Assembly (NCBI GenBank): GCA_913043285.1
Contig: CAJWML010000017.1
Coordinates: 21,644 to 85,643 of the forward strand
Reading direction: 5' to 3'
DNA: 64,000 nucleotides
Origin: CAKZNE01 sp002695025
GTDB lineage: Bacteria > Bacteroidota > Bacteroidia > Flavobacteriales > Schleiferiaceae
The number at the start of each line of letters is the position of its first letter. The stretch's first letter is position 1. Position numbers and translations under genes: made by a program. Under the pieces are notes generated by a model. The model did not search any database. It saw nothing but the letters and a program-made list of their open reading frames with translations, and was not told the origin of the DNA. This document shows positions 48,353 through 56,115 of the stretch, piece after piece.

Positions 48353-48973
48353 ATGAAAAAACTGAAAGTAGCCATACTATACTACTCCTCCACCGGAGTA
48401 AATTACCAATTGGCCCAATGGGCTACCGAAGCCGCCCAAAGCGCAGAGACCGAAGTCCGCAGGTTGAAGTTCAGGGAAACTGCCCCTCAGCAAGCCATTG
48501 AAGGTAATGATGCCTGGAAGGCTTTTCACAACTCGGAAGAAAATAAAAGGGAAACGGAGGCCTCACTAGACGACCTGGAATGGGCAGATGTATTAATATT
48601 CAGCGTACCCACCCGCTATGGTTCTGTTCCTTCACAGGTACAATCCTTTATAGATACCACCGGAGGTTTGTGGTTTGAAGGAAAGCTGGCCAATAAGGTG
48701 GTAACAGCCATGACCAGTGCCCAGAATGTACACGGAGGTCAGGAAACCACCCTTCTGTCTATCTACAAAACTATGATGCACTGGGGTGCTATTCCCGTAG
48801 CTCCGGGTTATACTTTCCAGGAATCCTTTGAGGTGGGCGGAAACCCGTATGGTACCAGTACTCAAACCGATGGCACAGGAAAAGTACTGGATGATGTAAA
48901 ACCCGGGGTAGAAAAACAGGTGAAGCGCGCCATAGAAGTAGCCGGGTGGCTGCAGCACGGACGCAATGCTTAA
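48353..48973 (+). CDS. wrbA: WrbA-like NAD(P)H:quinone oxidoreductase
   Basis: 206-residue flavodoxin-fold enzyme: VAILYYSSTGVNYQLAQW (FMN phosphate loop), FSVPTRYGSVPSQVQSFIDTTGGLW near 90-115, the VTAMTSAQNVHGGQETTLLSIYKTMMHWGAIPVAPGY segment, and NPYGTSTQTDGTGK. These are WrbA signatures; it reduces quinones by two electrons with FMN and NAD(P)H, protecting from redox stress. The ATG at 48353 (MKKLKV) is preferred to an in-frame TTG two codons before. It stands alone, 157 bases after the efflux operon. Confidence 0.9.
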   Translation: MKKLKVAILYYSSTGVNYQLAQWATEAAQSAETEVRRLKFRETAPQQAIEGNDAWKAFHNSEENKRETEASLDDLEWADVLIFSVPTRYGSVPSQVQSFIDTTGGLWFEGKLANKVVTAMTSAQNVHGGQETTLLSIYKTMMHWGAIPVAPGYTFQESFEVGGNPYGTSTQTDGTGKVLDDVKPGVEKQVKRAIEVAGWLQHGRNA

Positions 48974-49253
48974 AAATGTTGATAACTACCAGTTTGAATA
49001 ATTTTTGATATGGAACTTTATTAATTAAGATTCTGTGCTGGCTTTAACCAAGCGGTCAAGCATCATTTTACTCCTGGTTGACATATTTTTCTTTTCAAAG
49101 ATGACGGAAAACATACCAAAGCAAATTACATTTTCTTACCACTTATAACTCTAATATGCCCACTTATGGGCAAAATCTGCCCACCGGTATAGTCGCACTT
49201 AAATACCCTATGACAAACTGCCACCTTTGGGGAAACTTATAAATTAAGAACCC
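48974..49253. other. 280-bp intergenic region
   Basis: No coding frame. GCCCA-ctta-TGGGC, a perfect 5+5 palindrome, lies at 49158-49171, with a further GCCCA at 49179-49183; these may be operator half-sites for the frameshifted lipoprotein gene. Nothing else is recognised. Confidence 0.3.
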
Positions 49254-49804
49254 ATGAAAACAAATTGGCTTAAACTTACTTTATGCGCAATGATAGGAAG
49301 CATCGTGCTATTATCATGCTCTAAACAACTGAAACCGTTGACAAAGCTGGCGTGGAACTAAAGACCTTATACAGCGGGGGAAATTCCCAAGGTCCGGATG
49401 ATCCTTGTATAAAACCCTGCGATACCAAATCAACCGTAGACAAACCTATAGCATGTGATTGTAAAGGTTATTTCTGTTGCCGGGTTTCTGGCGGTGGAGA
49501 AGTAAATCTCCAATGCAGGAAACCTTTGCAACCTGCACCAGATCGTGCCGTTTTTGGAGGTGTGCAGTTGGATCCTTATGAAATAGGTTTCGACAACTTT
49601 ACGGCCATGGGCACTTGCAATGGTATTACCAATATGATATCCCTGCATAAGCCCAACCCTCTAATGCCTGGCGATAATGAACTCTTGTTTTTTGAAGACA
49701 ATATCCCAGTAGATTTCCCTACCCATCCCTGGACTATTACTTTTTCTTTTTATGATGCGGTGGGTAATCTTCTCGGCACCAAAGATTGGGTAGCTACTTT
49801 TTAA
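49254..49804 (+). pseudogene. Frameshifted lipoprotein gene
   Basis: An ATG at 49254 opens a classic lipoprotein signal (MKTNWLKLTLCAMIGSIVLLSC, Cys22) that runs to a stop at 49359 after only 35 codons. From base 49325 the reading frame shifted by one carries on smoothly (TTETVDKAGVELKTLYSGG) and stays open to 49804 for about 160 residues. Adding one A to the AAA run at 49323-49325 would join both parts. The downstream part has eight Cys in its first half (DPCIKPCDTK, ACDCKGYFCC) and a beta-rich end (HPWTITFSFYDAVGNLLGTKDWVA). Family not recognised. Alone, the longer part would start at a GTG at 49352 without any export signal. A terminator follows. Confidence 0.7.
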
Positions 49805-49828
49805 GCATATATAATCTTAAAAGCTAAA

Positions 49829-49861
49829 GAGTCTCCAACCTTAAGGTCGGAGGCTTTTTTT
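49829..49861 (+). terminator. Intrinsic terminator of the frameshifted lipoprotein gene
   Basis: Stem AGTCTCCAACC/GGTCGGAGGCT with one mismatch and a G-U pair, then seven T. Confidence 0.75.
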
Positions 49862-50012
49862 ATGTAGTTTGGTTTTCTGTGATCCTTAAATTGCCTGCTG
49901 GGTATAAGCGGTGTCTTTATTATGGATATAAAGCTAACTTTAACCTTATCTCACTTCAACTTTTCCCCTACCTTAGCCTTGCTACAATAACCAAACGTTA
50001 GTTTACACCCCC

Positions 50013-52802
50013 GTGAACCTCCAATACCTGCTTGTGCGGTCCGCTCTGACGTGGCTGATCAGCCTGCTTACCTTAACGGGAAATGCCGCCATTACGGATA
50101 GTATCCCGCTGTATATATTGGAGGATGGGCCCGAAGGACGCGTCATTATCTCGGAGCATGTGGAGATCGCACTTTCCCATCGCAAATACACTTCGCAAGA
50201 GATCATCGGTCCGGAAGCTCCACCTTTTGGGATCTTGCCTGATTCTGTCCATACTAATTTCCCGTTAACACTATGGGCACGTATACGCCTGCGCAACCAA
50301 AGCCCGGATGTGCAAAACCTCTACCTGGGCTTTTGTAACCTGGTGGATTCGGTTTCTTTCTACACCCTGAAGGACGGACGCTTGCAGGACCTTAAAGTCA
50401 GTGGTGCAGCTATAGACCCTTTTCAAAAGAAGCTCATCACCTCCACCAATCATATACCCTTGGAGTTAGGTGAAGGCGAAGAGATCACAGCTTATTTCAA
50501 ATTACAGTTCAGCCAGCCGGTATCGCCTGAACATCTTGGAGAACTCTTTATACAGAGTGATGGCTATGTGCTGGGAGCTCTGCTGGAAAAGTTTGCCGTA
50601 CAATTCTTTTATGCCGGTCTGATGTTGCTTTTCAGTCTACTGAGCCTGTTCACCTACCTTCTCTTCCGCGACCGCACCTTTATTTACTTTGCGGGCGTAC
50701 AGCTAAGCTTCACTTTTTACTTCCTTAGTGTTTCCGGTATAATAGACACACTTTTACTGAGAGGACACTCCTTTCCGGTACCACCTATTTTCCTATCCCT
50801 TTCGGTACTGGTGCTTTCTGTGGGGCTGTTTGTGAACGCCTATATCCGTATCCGGCAGCATTACCCACGCTACTACCATTGGTATATGGCACTCACCGTA
50901 TTTACTGCTTTAAGCAACCACCTGGGCTTATGGATACTACAGGAATATTACCAGGTAGCATTCTACTACAACGTTGTGTTGATCGTATGGATCATCTTCA
51001 CCTTTATCCCGATCTTGTTACTGGCACGGGGCAACAGCCGGCAGGCCCGCAATCTGTTGGTAGCTCTCTCAGTGCTTTTCCTTACTTCACTCCTCTACGT
51101 GATCTATTTATTGGGCTACTTCCCGCAGGGATTCCCGGCCGGTTACAGTGTGCAAGCGGGTACTCTACTGTTCGCACTCTTGGTTTTCTACGGTTTATTT
51201 GACCAGGTGAACGCCATTAAGCTGGACCGTCAAAAAATGGAGAACCTGGAGCAATTGAAATCGCGCTTCTTTGCCAATATATCACACGAGTTCCGCACCC
51301 CTCTTACCCTACTATTAGGGCCTATTGAACAATTACGTGAAAAGGCCCATGAAGCAAGCGATAAAAAGCTGTTGGACACCGCCCATACCAATGCCCAGCG
51401 CCTGCTGGATCTCATCAACCAACTGCTGGACCTGGCACGGCTGGAAAGTGGTAAGATGCAACTGCAGCTTAGTGAGCTCAATTTCCCACAGTTCCTGAAG
51501 GGTATTGTTATGTCCTTTGAATCTCTCGCCCTGCGGAAAAACATACGGCTGCATTTTATGAGTCGTAATACCAGTATACCCTTGTGGATAGACCGTGAAA
51601 AGACCGAGGTGATCTTCTATAACCTACTTTCCAATGCCTTTAAGTTTACCGATTCCGGTGGCGAGGTGGCAGTAGGCGTAAGTGAAGATGATGAGCAGGT
51701 GGAAATAGTGGTACGTGATAACGGTATCGGTATTCCCGAGGATCAGTTAGCTCACATTTTTGATCGTTTTTACCAGGTACAAGAAGCCTCGCTACGACAG
51801 GTGAATGGTTCCGGTATCGGACTGGCGCTGGTGCAGGAACTGGTGCAGTTGCAACAGGGCAGTATCCGGGTGGAGAGTACAGAGGATGAAGGCACTACTT
51901 TTATACTCAGCTTCCGGAAATGTAGCAGCCACTTAAGCAATGAAGGACTTCCGGATAGCGGTACAAAACTACAGTATAAAGCTTCAGTTATCGATACGGA
52001 AACCTCCGTAACCGAAGAGGAGGCCTGGGAACGCCCCCTTTCCTCCACCCCACTTTTATTGCTTATTGAGGACAATGCCGATATCCGCGATTACATACGC
52101 CAGCAACTGCAAGGCCATTTTCGCCTGGAGGAGGCCGTTAACGGTCGTGAAGGCATTGAAAAAGCATTGGAACTGCACCCGGACCTGGTGATCAGTGATG
52201 TAATGATGCCCGAAAAGGATGGTTACGAGGTGTGTCATTTCCTGAAACAGGACGAGCGTACCAGCCACATACCGGTCATATTACTCACGGCCCGTGCCAG
52301 CCAGGAGGAAAAGCTGAAGGGGCTGGAATACGGAGCTGATGATTACCTGCTCAAGCCCTTTCATTCCCGTGAGTTGGAGGTGCGCGTGCGCAAATTGATT
52401 GAATTGCGGGTGCAGCTGCGCAGGAAGATCCAGGAAAACCCCACCCTCAACTTTAGTGACCTGGGCGGAAATCCGGCCGATCTGGCCTTTATGGAAAAGA
52501 TAAACGGCTGTATTGAAAAGTATATGGATGATAACCAGTTTGGAGTAGGCACCCTGGCCGAAAATATGGGCATGAGCAGCGTGCATCTGAACCGTAAGCT
52601 CAACGCACTTACCGGTTACTCTTCAGGGAAATACATACAGCAAACCCGCCTGCGCAGGGCACTAAACCTTTTGGAGAATACCCGCATGAACGTTTCCGAA
52701 GTAGCCCTGGAAACGGGTTTTAGCAGCACCGCTTATTTTGTAAAGTGTTTCCGGGAACATTATGGTAAAACACCCGGTAGCATTCAGCAAAAAACCTCCT
52801 GA
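50013..52802 (+). CDS. Hybrid sensor kinase/response regulator with AraC output
   Basis: 929 residues in one chain: signal or first helix (1-26); periplasmic 7TMR-DISMED2-like domain (about 30-185); seven-helix 7TMR-DISM membrane domain (about 190-400); histidine kinase with H425 in FFANISHEFRTPLTLLLGP, ATPase motifs FYNLLSNAFKFT, VRDNGIGI and GSGIGLALVQEL; receiver domain (about 685-800, LLLIEDNADIRDY, phosphoacceptor in VISDVMMPEKDG near 728); and an AraC-type helix-turn-helix (about 830-925, VGTLAENMGMSSVHLNRKL, MNVSEVALETGFSSTAYFVKCFREHYG). It senses an external signal and acts directly on DNA. Start is GTG. The T9SS protein gene 120 bases downstream is a possible target. Confidence 0.9.
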   Translation: MNLQYLLVRSALTWLISLLTLTGNAAITDSIPLYILEDGPEGRVIISEHVEIALSHRKYTSQEIIGPEAPPFGILPDSVHTNFPLTLWARIRLRNQSPDVQNLYLGFCNLVDSVSFYTLKDGRLQDLKVSGAAIDPFQKKLITSTNHIPLELGEGEEITAYFKLQFSQPVSPEHLGELFIQSDGYVLGALLEKFAVQFFYAGLMLLFSLLSLFTYLLFRDRTFIYFAGVQLSFTFYFLSVSGIIDTLLLRGHSFPVPPIFLSLSVLVLSVGLFVNAYIRIRQHYPRYYHWYMALTVFTALSNHLGLWILQEYYQVAFYYNVVLIVWIIFTFIPILLLARGNSRQARNLLVALSVLFLTSLLYVIYLLGYFPQGFPAGYSVQAGTLLFALLVFYGLFDQVNAIKLDRQKMENLEQLKSRFFANISHEFRTPLTLLLGPIEQLREKAHEASDKKLLDTAHTNAQRLLDLINQLLDLARLESGKMQLQLSELNFPQFLKGIVMSFESLALRKNIRLHFMSRNTSIPLWIDREKTEVIFYNLLSNAFKFTDSGGEVAVGVSEDDEQVEIVVRDNGIGIPEDQLAHIFDRFYQVQEASLRQVNGSGIGLALVQELVQLQQGSIRVESTEDEGTTFILSFRKCSSHLSNEGLPDSGTKLQYKASVIDTETSVTEEEAWERPLSSTPLLLLIEDNADIRDYIRQQLQGHFRLEEAVNGREGIEKALELHPDLVISDVMMPEKDGYEVCHFLKQDERTSHIPVILLTARASQEEKLKGLEYGADDYLLKPFHSRELEVRVRKLIELRVQLRRKIQENPTLNFSDLGGNPADLAFMEKINGCIEKYMDDNQFGVGTLAENMGMSSVHLNRKLNALTGYSSGKYIQQTRLRRALNLLENTRMNVSEVALETGFSSTAYFVKCFREHYGKTPGSIQQKTS

Positions 52803-52922
52803 TCAAGGTCTTAGATTTTTATTTTATACCACATGTTTCAAAATTGATAGAATGTGAAAGGATTGTGATACCTGCTTCTTCCCGTTTCACCACAGTTTTG
52901 CAGTCATACTAAAATCAACTTT

Positions 52923-54107
52923 ATGAAAGCAAAACGACTATCCATTTTTATTTTTCTGGCCATCAGCACCTGGGCCTTTGAAGGGCACGGCCAGGTAACC
53001 ATCAACCAAAGCAGTTTTTTGCGCGCCAGCGCTCAGGTAGACAGCGCTTACACTCCTTCCCAAACCACCGTAAGCCTTCCCGCTGAAGGAAGTGCTCAAA
53101 ACTGGGACTATTCTACACTATCCTATAATTATGTTTACCTATACACTTACCTGGATGCCGCACAGGACCCGGCTTTCAACAATGCCTTTTCCAAGATCTC
53201 CAGTAGTTTTTCCTTCCAGGCATTCCAAACCCAAGGATGGAATTATGATGGTATGGACGCCAATGGCTGGTATGCGGTGGGACGTACTACCAGGGATTCC
53301 GCTTTTTCCATTACCGCTATTAGCGGAGGAGCCAATGACTCACTTTTTTTCCCGGCATCAACCGAGGCTTATGGCGGACGTACGGATTATATGAAATTTC
53401 CTACGACCTATCCCGATCAATGGACTCAAACCCGTACGGAGATAACACCTTTTGCCCTTACCGTGGGGGCCTTTGCTCTGAACCATACACCCGGAGAAGG
53501 AAAGAGAACTCAAATTGAGACCCGTGAGATTAAAGGTTATGGTAAACTTACCATTGCGCTGGCGGATGGCAGCCCTTCCCAGACCCTGGATGTGTTATTA
53601 CTGAAGGTACAGCGTACCAGTATTGACAGCTTCTTCCTGGGTGGCAGCCTGGCTCCGGCTCCCCTGATGGCGGCTTTCGGTATCAACCAGGGTATGAGTG
53701 TTTACGATTCGTACTATGCCTTTTATAAGCCTGGCTATGGAGCCCCGGTGATGACCATTGATATTAATTCAGGTGCTGGTGGTAACGTTTTTGTAAGGCC
53801 TGCCGCTGCACGTTCAGGCAATATCGCTATACAGGAATATGATCAGGCCCTGCACCAGAGCTACCCCAACCCTGTAGCTCCGGCAGAACAGTTGCATATT
53901 GACCTTGACGAGCCGATCAAGGCGGCCGCTCTCCAGGTGATCAACACCAACGGTCAGCTTGTATACGAGGCTCTGCTGGACGGGCAAGCTTCCGCGCATT
54001 TTGAATGTACTATTCCTTCAAACCTGGCTCCGGGCCTGTATTTCTACCAACTTATTAATCATACTCAAAGGCCGCTGGTAAAGGGACGTCTATCGGTACA
54101 ACCGTAA
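52923..54107 (+). CDS. Secreted protein with T9SS domain, unknown body
   Basis: 394 residues: signal peptide (KRLSIFIFLAISTWAFEGHGQ), a beta-rich body of about 270 residues without known relatives (SSFLRASAQVDSAYTPSQTTVSLPAEGSAQNWDYSTL; MKFPTTYPDQWTQTRTEITPFAL), and a T9SS type A domain (about 315-394, SYPNPVAPAEQLHIDLDEPIKAAALQVINTNGQLVY, GLYFYQLINHTQRPLVKGRLSVQP). Similar bodies occur in many Bacteroidota surface proteins of unknown role. The gene follows the hybrid sensor kinase gene and ends at a strong terminator. Confidence 0.8.
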   Translation: MKAKRLSIFIFLAISTWAFEGHGQVTINQSSFLRASAQVDSAYTPSQTTVSLPAEGSAQNWDYSTLSYNYVYLYTYLDAAQDPAFNNAFSKISSSFSFQAFQTQGWNYDGMDANGWYAVGRTTRDSAFSITAISGGANDSLFFPASTEAYGGRTDYMKFPTTYPDQWTQTRTEITPFALTVGAFALNHTPGEGKRTQIETREIKGYGKLTIALADGSPSQTLDVLLLKVQRTSIDSFFLGGSLAPAPLMAAFGINQGMSVYDSYYAFYKPGYGAPVMTIDINSGAGGNVFVRPAAARSGNIAIQEYDQALHQSYPNPVAPAEQLHIDLDEPIKAAALQVINTNGQLVYEALLDGQASAHFECTIPSNLAPGLYFYQLINHTQRPLVKGRLSVQP

Positions 54108-54130
54108 CAGCATGTCCCTTTGCCTTTTCT

Positions 54131-54160
54131 GAACCCGGCTTCCTGCCGGGTTCTTTGCTT
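54131..54160 (+). terminator. Intrinsic terminator of the T9SS protein gene
   Basis: GAACCCGGC (54131-54139) pairs with GCCGGGTTC (54145-54153); the tail is TTTGCTT. Confidence 0.75.
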
Positions 54161-54256
54161 AGTATGCAACCCCTGGAATATTCTGTTCAGCCTGGCGAAG
54201 CGCAGTGTAAGGGGAACAAAGACCTCTTATTATTCCTGGTCTTTAATTGGTCTTGG

Positions 54257-54264
54257 TATATTTG
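54257..54264 (+). promoter_or_regulatory. -7 promoter box for the PhnA-like gene
   Basis: TATATTTG (perfect TAnnTTTG), 26 bases before the ATG at 54291. It lies inside the longer open frame, which supports the shorter protein. Confidence 0.6.
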
Positions 54265-54290
54265 CCCGCTCAAAACTGAATAATACCACC

Positions 54291-54629
54291 ATGCCCGACA
54301 CCACACCTCCCTGCCCCCAATGCCACTCTGAGTACGCTTATCCAATGGATATGCTTTTGGTATGCCCGGAATGCGGACACGAATGGAACCCCAATGAAGT
54401 ACAAGATGATAATAGCCTTCAGGTAAAGGATGCCAACGGAAACCTGCTACAGGATGGTGATACGGTAGTGGTCATCAAAAACCTGCCGGTAAAGGGAGCT
54501 TCGAGTCCTATTAAGGCCGGCACCAAGGTAAAAAACATCCGCCTTACCGAAGGAGATCACAATATTGATTGTAAGATTGACGGCTTTGGCGCTATGGCCC
54601 TTAAGTCAGAGTTTGTGAAGAAGGCCTGA
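54291..54629 (+). CDS. PhnA/YjdM-like zinc-ribbon protein
   Basis: 112-residue cytosolic protein. A zinc ribbon at the N-terminus (C8-P-Q-C11, C25-P-E-C28) is followed by the PhnA domain: LQVKDANGNLLQDGDTVVVIKNLPVKG, GTKVKNIRLTEGDHNIDCKIDGFGAMALKSEFVKK. The family is also called YjdM or alkylphosphonate utilisation protein, but the link to phosphonate use is historical and its true role is unknown. Start is the ATG at 54291; upstream 57 codons are open but contain the promoter. Convergent with the NmrA-like gene. Confidence 0.9.
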   Translation: MPDTTPPCPQCHSEYAYPMDMLLVCPECGHEWNPNEVQDDNSLQVKDANGNLLQDGDTVVVIKNLPVKGASSPIKAGTKVKNIRLTEGDHNIDCKIDGFGAMALKSEFVKKA

Positions 54630-54637
54630 ACCCAAAA

Positions 54638-54665
54638 CAGCGGATCTGCTTGCACAGACCCGCTG
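54638..54665. terminator. Hairpin between convergent genes
   Basis: CAGCGG/CCGCTG with inner TCTG/CAGA, separated by one mismatch; no T run, so a weak or factor-assisted terminator for either gene. Confidence 0.4.
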
Positions 54666-54676
54666 CGGAATGAACT

Positions 54677-55555
54677 CTATTTACCGTATACAGATTTCAA
54701 AAAATCCTTTACACGCAAAGGCTTTTTACCGGTGAGTTCCTCAAAAATGTGGCTTGTCTCCGAGAGTTCGCCTTGAGCCGTGGCCAGGGCAAAGCCGAGG
54801 CTAACCCCAATCATTTCCTCCGGCACCCCGGCTTTTTTGAGAGTGTTGTGGTATTCCTGGGGATCGGGAGAGGTATAGCTCACTTCCTTTCCGCTGATTT
54901 CCGAAAGGTAGCCGGCTATATCCTTATAGGAAACGCTTTCATCCGAACTCACATTATACTCCTTATTCTCATGCCCCGCACCGGTAAGAACTGCTGCTCC
55001 TACCCTGGCCATATCGCTACGGGTGAGTAAGGCCGCCCGGCCATCACCGGCTGGCAGGTATAGTCCGGTTTCAAAAACGTTTTCTCCAATAAAAAAGGGA
55101 ACAAAGTCCATATAGAGGTTGTGCTTCAGTATGGTATAGGTCATTGCTGAAGCCTTGATCCACTCCTCCGTCTTGAGGTGGGCCTCTGCCACCATGTAAA
55201 TAGGCGAGCTTTCCGTTTCATTTTTACGGGCAAAACTGGTATACACAATGTGCTTTACACCAGCTTCACGGGCGGCATTTACTACATTATGGTGCTGAGG
55301 CACACGCTTTTCAATGTCGCTGGCCGAAACAAAATAAAGTTTATCCACTCCTTTAAAAGCTTCTTTGAGAGAGTCAGGTTTATCGTAATCACCGTACACC
55401 ACCTCTACACCTTTTGCTGTAAGGGCCTTTGCCTTTTCATCCTCAGGGTTCCGTGCCAGAGCCTTAAGCTTAAGTTCTGCTGAATTATGGGTAAGGAAGT
55501 CTATCACAGTTCCTCCCAGTTGACCGGTTGCCCCGGTTATTAAAATGGTATGCAT
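54677..55555 (-). CDS. NmrA-like NAD(P)-binding protein (quinone reductase QOR2-like)
   Basis: 292-residue atypical short-chain dehydrogenase. The Rossmann loop GATGQLGG lies at 7-14 after MHTILIT; ARNPEDEKAKALTAKGVEVVYGDYDKPDSL and VDKLYFVSA are typical of NmrA/QOR2; the active-site YxxxK is absent, as in other NmrA-like proteins. Members are redox sensors or NADPH:quinone reductases. It is divergent from an HxlR regulator, a pairing common in bacteria where the regulator controls the oxidoreductase in response to quinones or aldehydes. The ATG at 55555 is used; the upstream GTG would add one residue. Confidence 0.88.
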   Translation of the reverse strand: MHTILITGATGQLGGTVIDFLTHNSAELKLKALARNPEDEKAKALTAKGVEVVYGDYDKPDSLKEAFKGVDKLYFVSASDIEKRVPQHHNVVNAAREAGVKHIVYTSFARKNETESSPIYMVAEAHLKTEEWIKASAMTYTILKHNLYMDFVPFFIGENVFETGLYLPAGDGRAALLTRSDMARVGAAVLTGAGHENKEYNVSSDESVSYKDIAGYLSEISGKEVSYTSPDPQEYHNTLKKAGVPEEMIGVSLGFALATAQGELSETSHIFEELTGKKPLRVKDFLKSVYGK

Positions 55556-55580
55556 CACGTTGAAAATTTAAAAATACTAC

Positions 55581-55691
55581 ATTAGTAACCTTTGGTTTTT
55601 TAGTTACTTTTGGAGAGTAAAGGTAAAAAACCAGCTCTATGTAAAACAAGAACTTACGCTGGAGTTACCCTCTTACCCCTAGGTTACTAAT
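55581..55691. promoter_or_regulatory. HxlR operator candidates and divergent promoters
   Basis: ATTAGTAACCT (55581-55591) and AGGTTACTAAT (55681-55691) are exact reverse complements, 89 bases apart, one near each gene. A related TTAGTTACTTT lies at 55600-55610. Inside is a perfect plus-strand -7 box, TACTTTTG at 55605-55612. The layout suits an HxlR dimer binding both promoters. Confidence 0.5.
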
Positions 55692-55707
55692 ACTGAGAAA
55701 CAGTACT

Positions 55708-56079
55708 ATGGAGATGGAAAAAAAACTGGAAAAAATATCTTTGAGCGCAGCTTGCCCTGTGCGCAATGTCCTCGATCGTATTGGTGACAAATGGTCTATT
55801 CTCGTTATGATGATCCTTAACGAAGGTGAAACCTTTCGCTTTAACGAATTGCAAAAGATCATCGGAGACATCTCCCAGAAAATGTTGACTGTTACCCTCC
55901 GCTCCCTTGAAGCGGATGGCCTGATCTCCCGAAAAGTATACCCCGAAGTTCCGCCACGGGTAGAATACCGGCTTACAGATATGGGCAATAGCCTCATTCC
56001 ACATATCAACAACCTGGTGCAATGGGCGGATGAATACATGGAAACTATTACGGCCACCCGCCAGCGCTATGGCTCTTAA
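55708..56079 (+). CDS. HxlR-family transcriptional regulator
   Basis: 123-residue winged-helix protein: LSAACPVRNVLDRIGDKWSILVMMIL (conserved Cys16 and the DKWS helix), TFRFNELQKIIGDISQKMLTVTLRSLEADGLISRKVYPEVPPRVEYRLTDMG, the recognition helix and wing that define HxlR. Some members sense reactive aldehydes or quinones through the N-terminal Cys. It probably controls the divergent NmrA-like gene and itself through the paired sites between them. Confidence 0.92.
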   Translation: MEMEKKLEKISLSAACPVRNVLDRIGDKWSILVMMILNEGETFRFNELQKIIGDISQKMLTVTLRSLEADGLISRKVYPEVPPRVEYRLTDMGNSLIPHINNLVQWADEYMETITATRQRYGS

Positions 56080-56115
56080 GTAATCTCCACTAAAGACGGA
56101 TACTTGAAGAAGGAG

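Noticed and set aside
48253..48501. Plus-strand open frame of 82 codons before and inside wrbA.
   Set aside because: Overlaps the certain wrbA start in another frame and resembles no family.
54120..54290. N-terminal extension of the PhnA-like protein.
   Set aside because: It contains the terminator of the upstream gene and the -7 box; the zinc-ribbon N-terminus fits the ATG at 54291.
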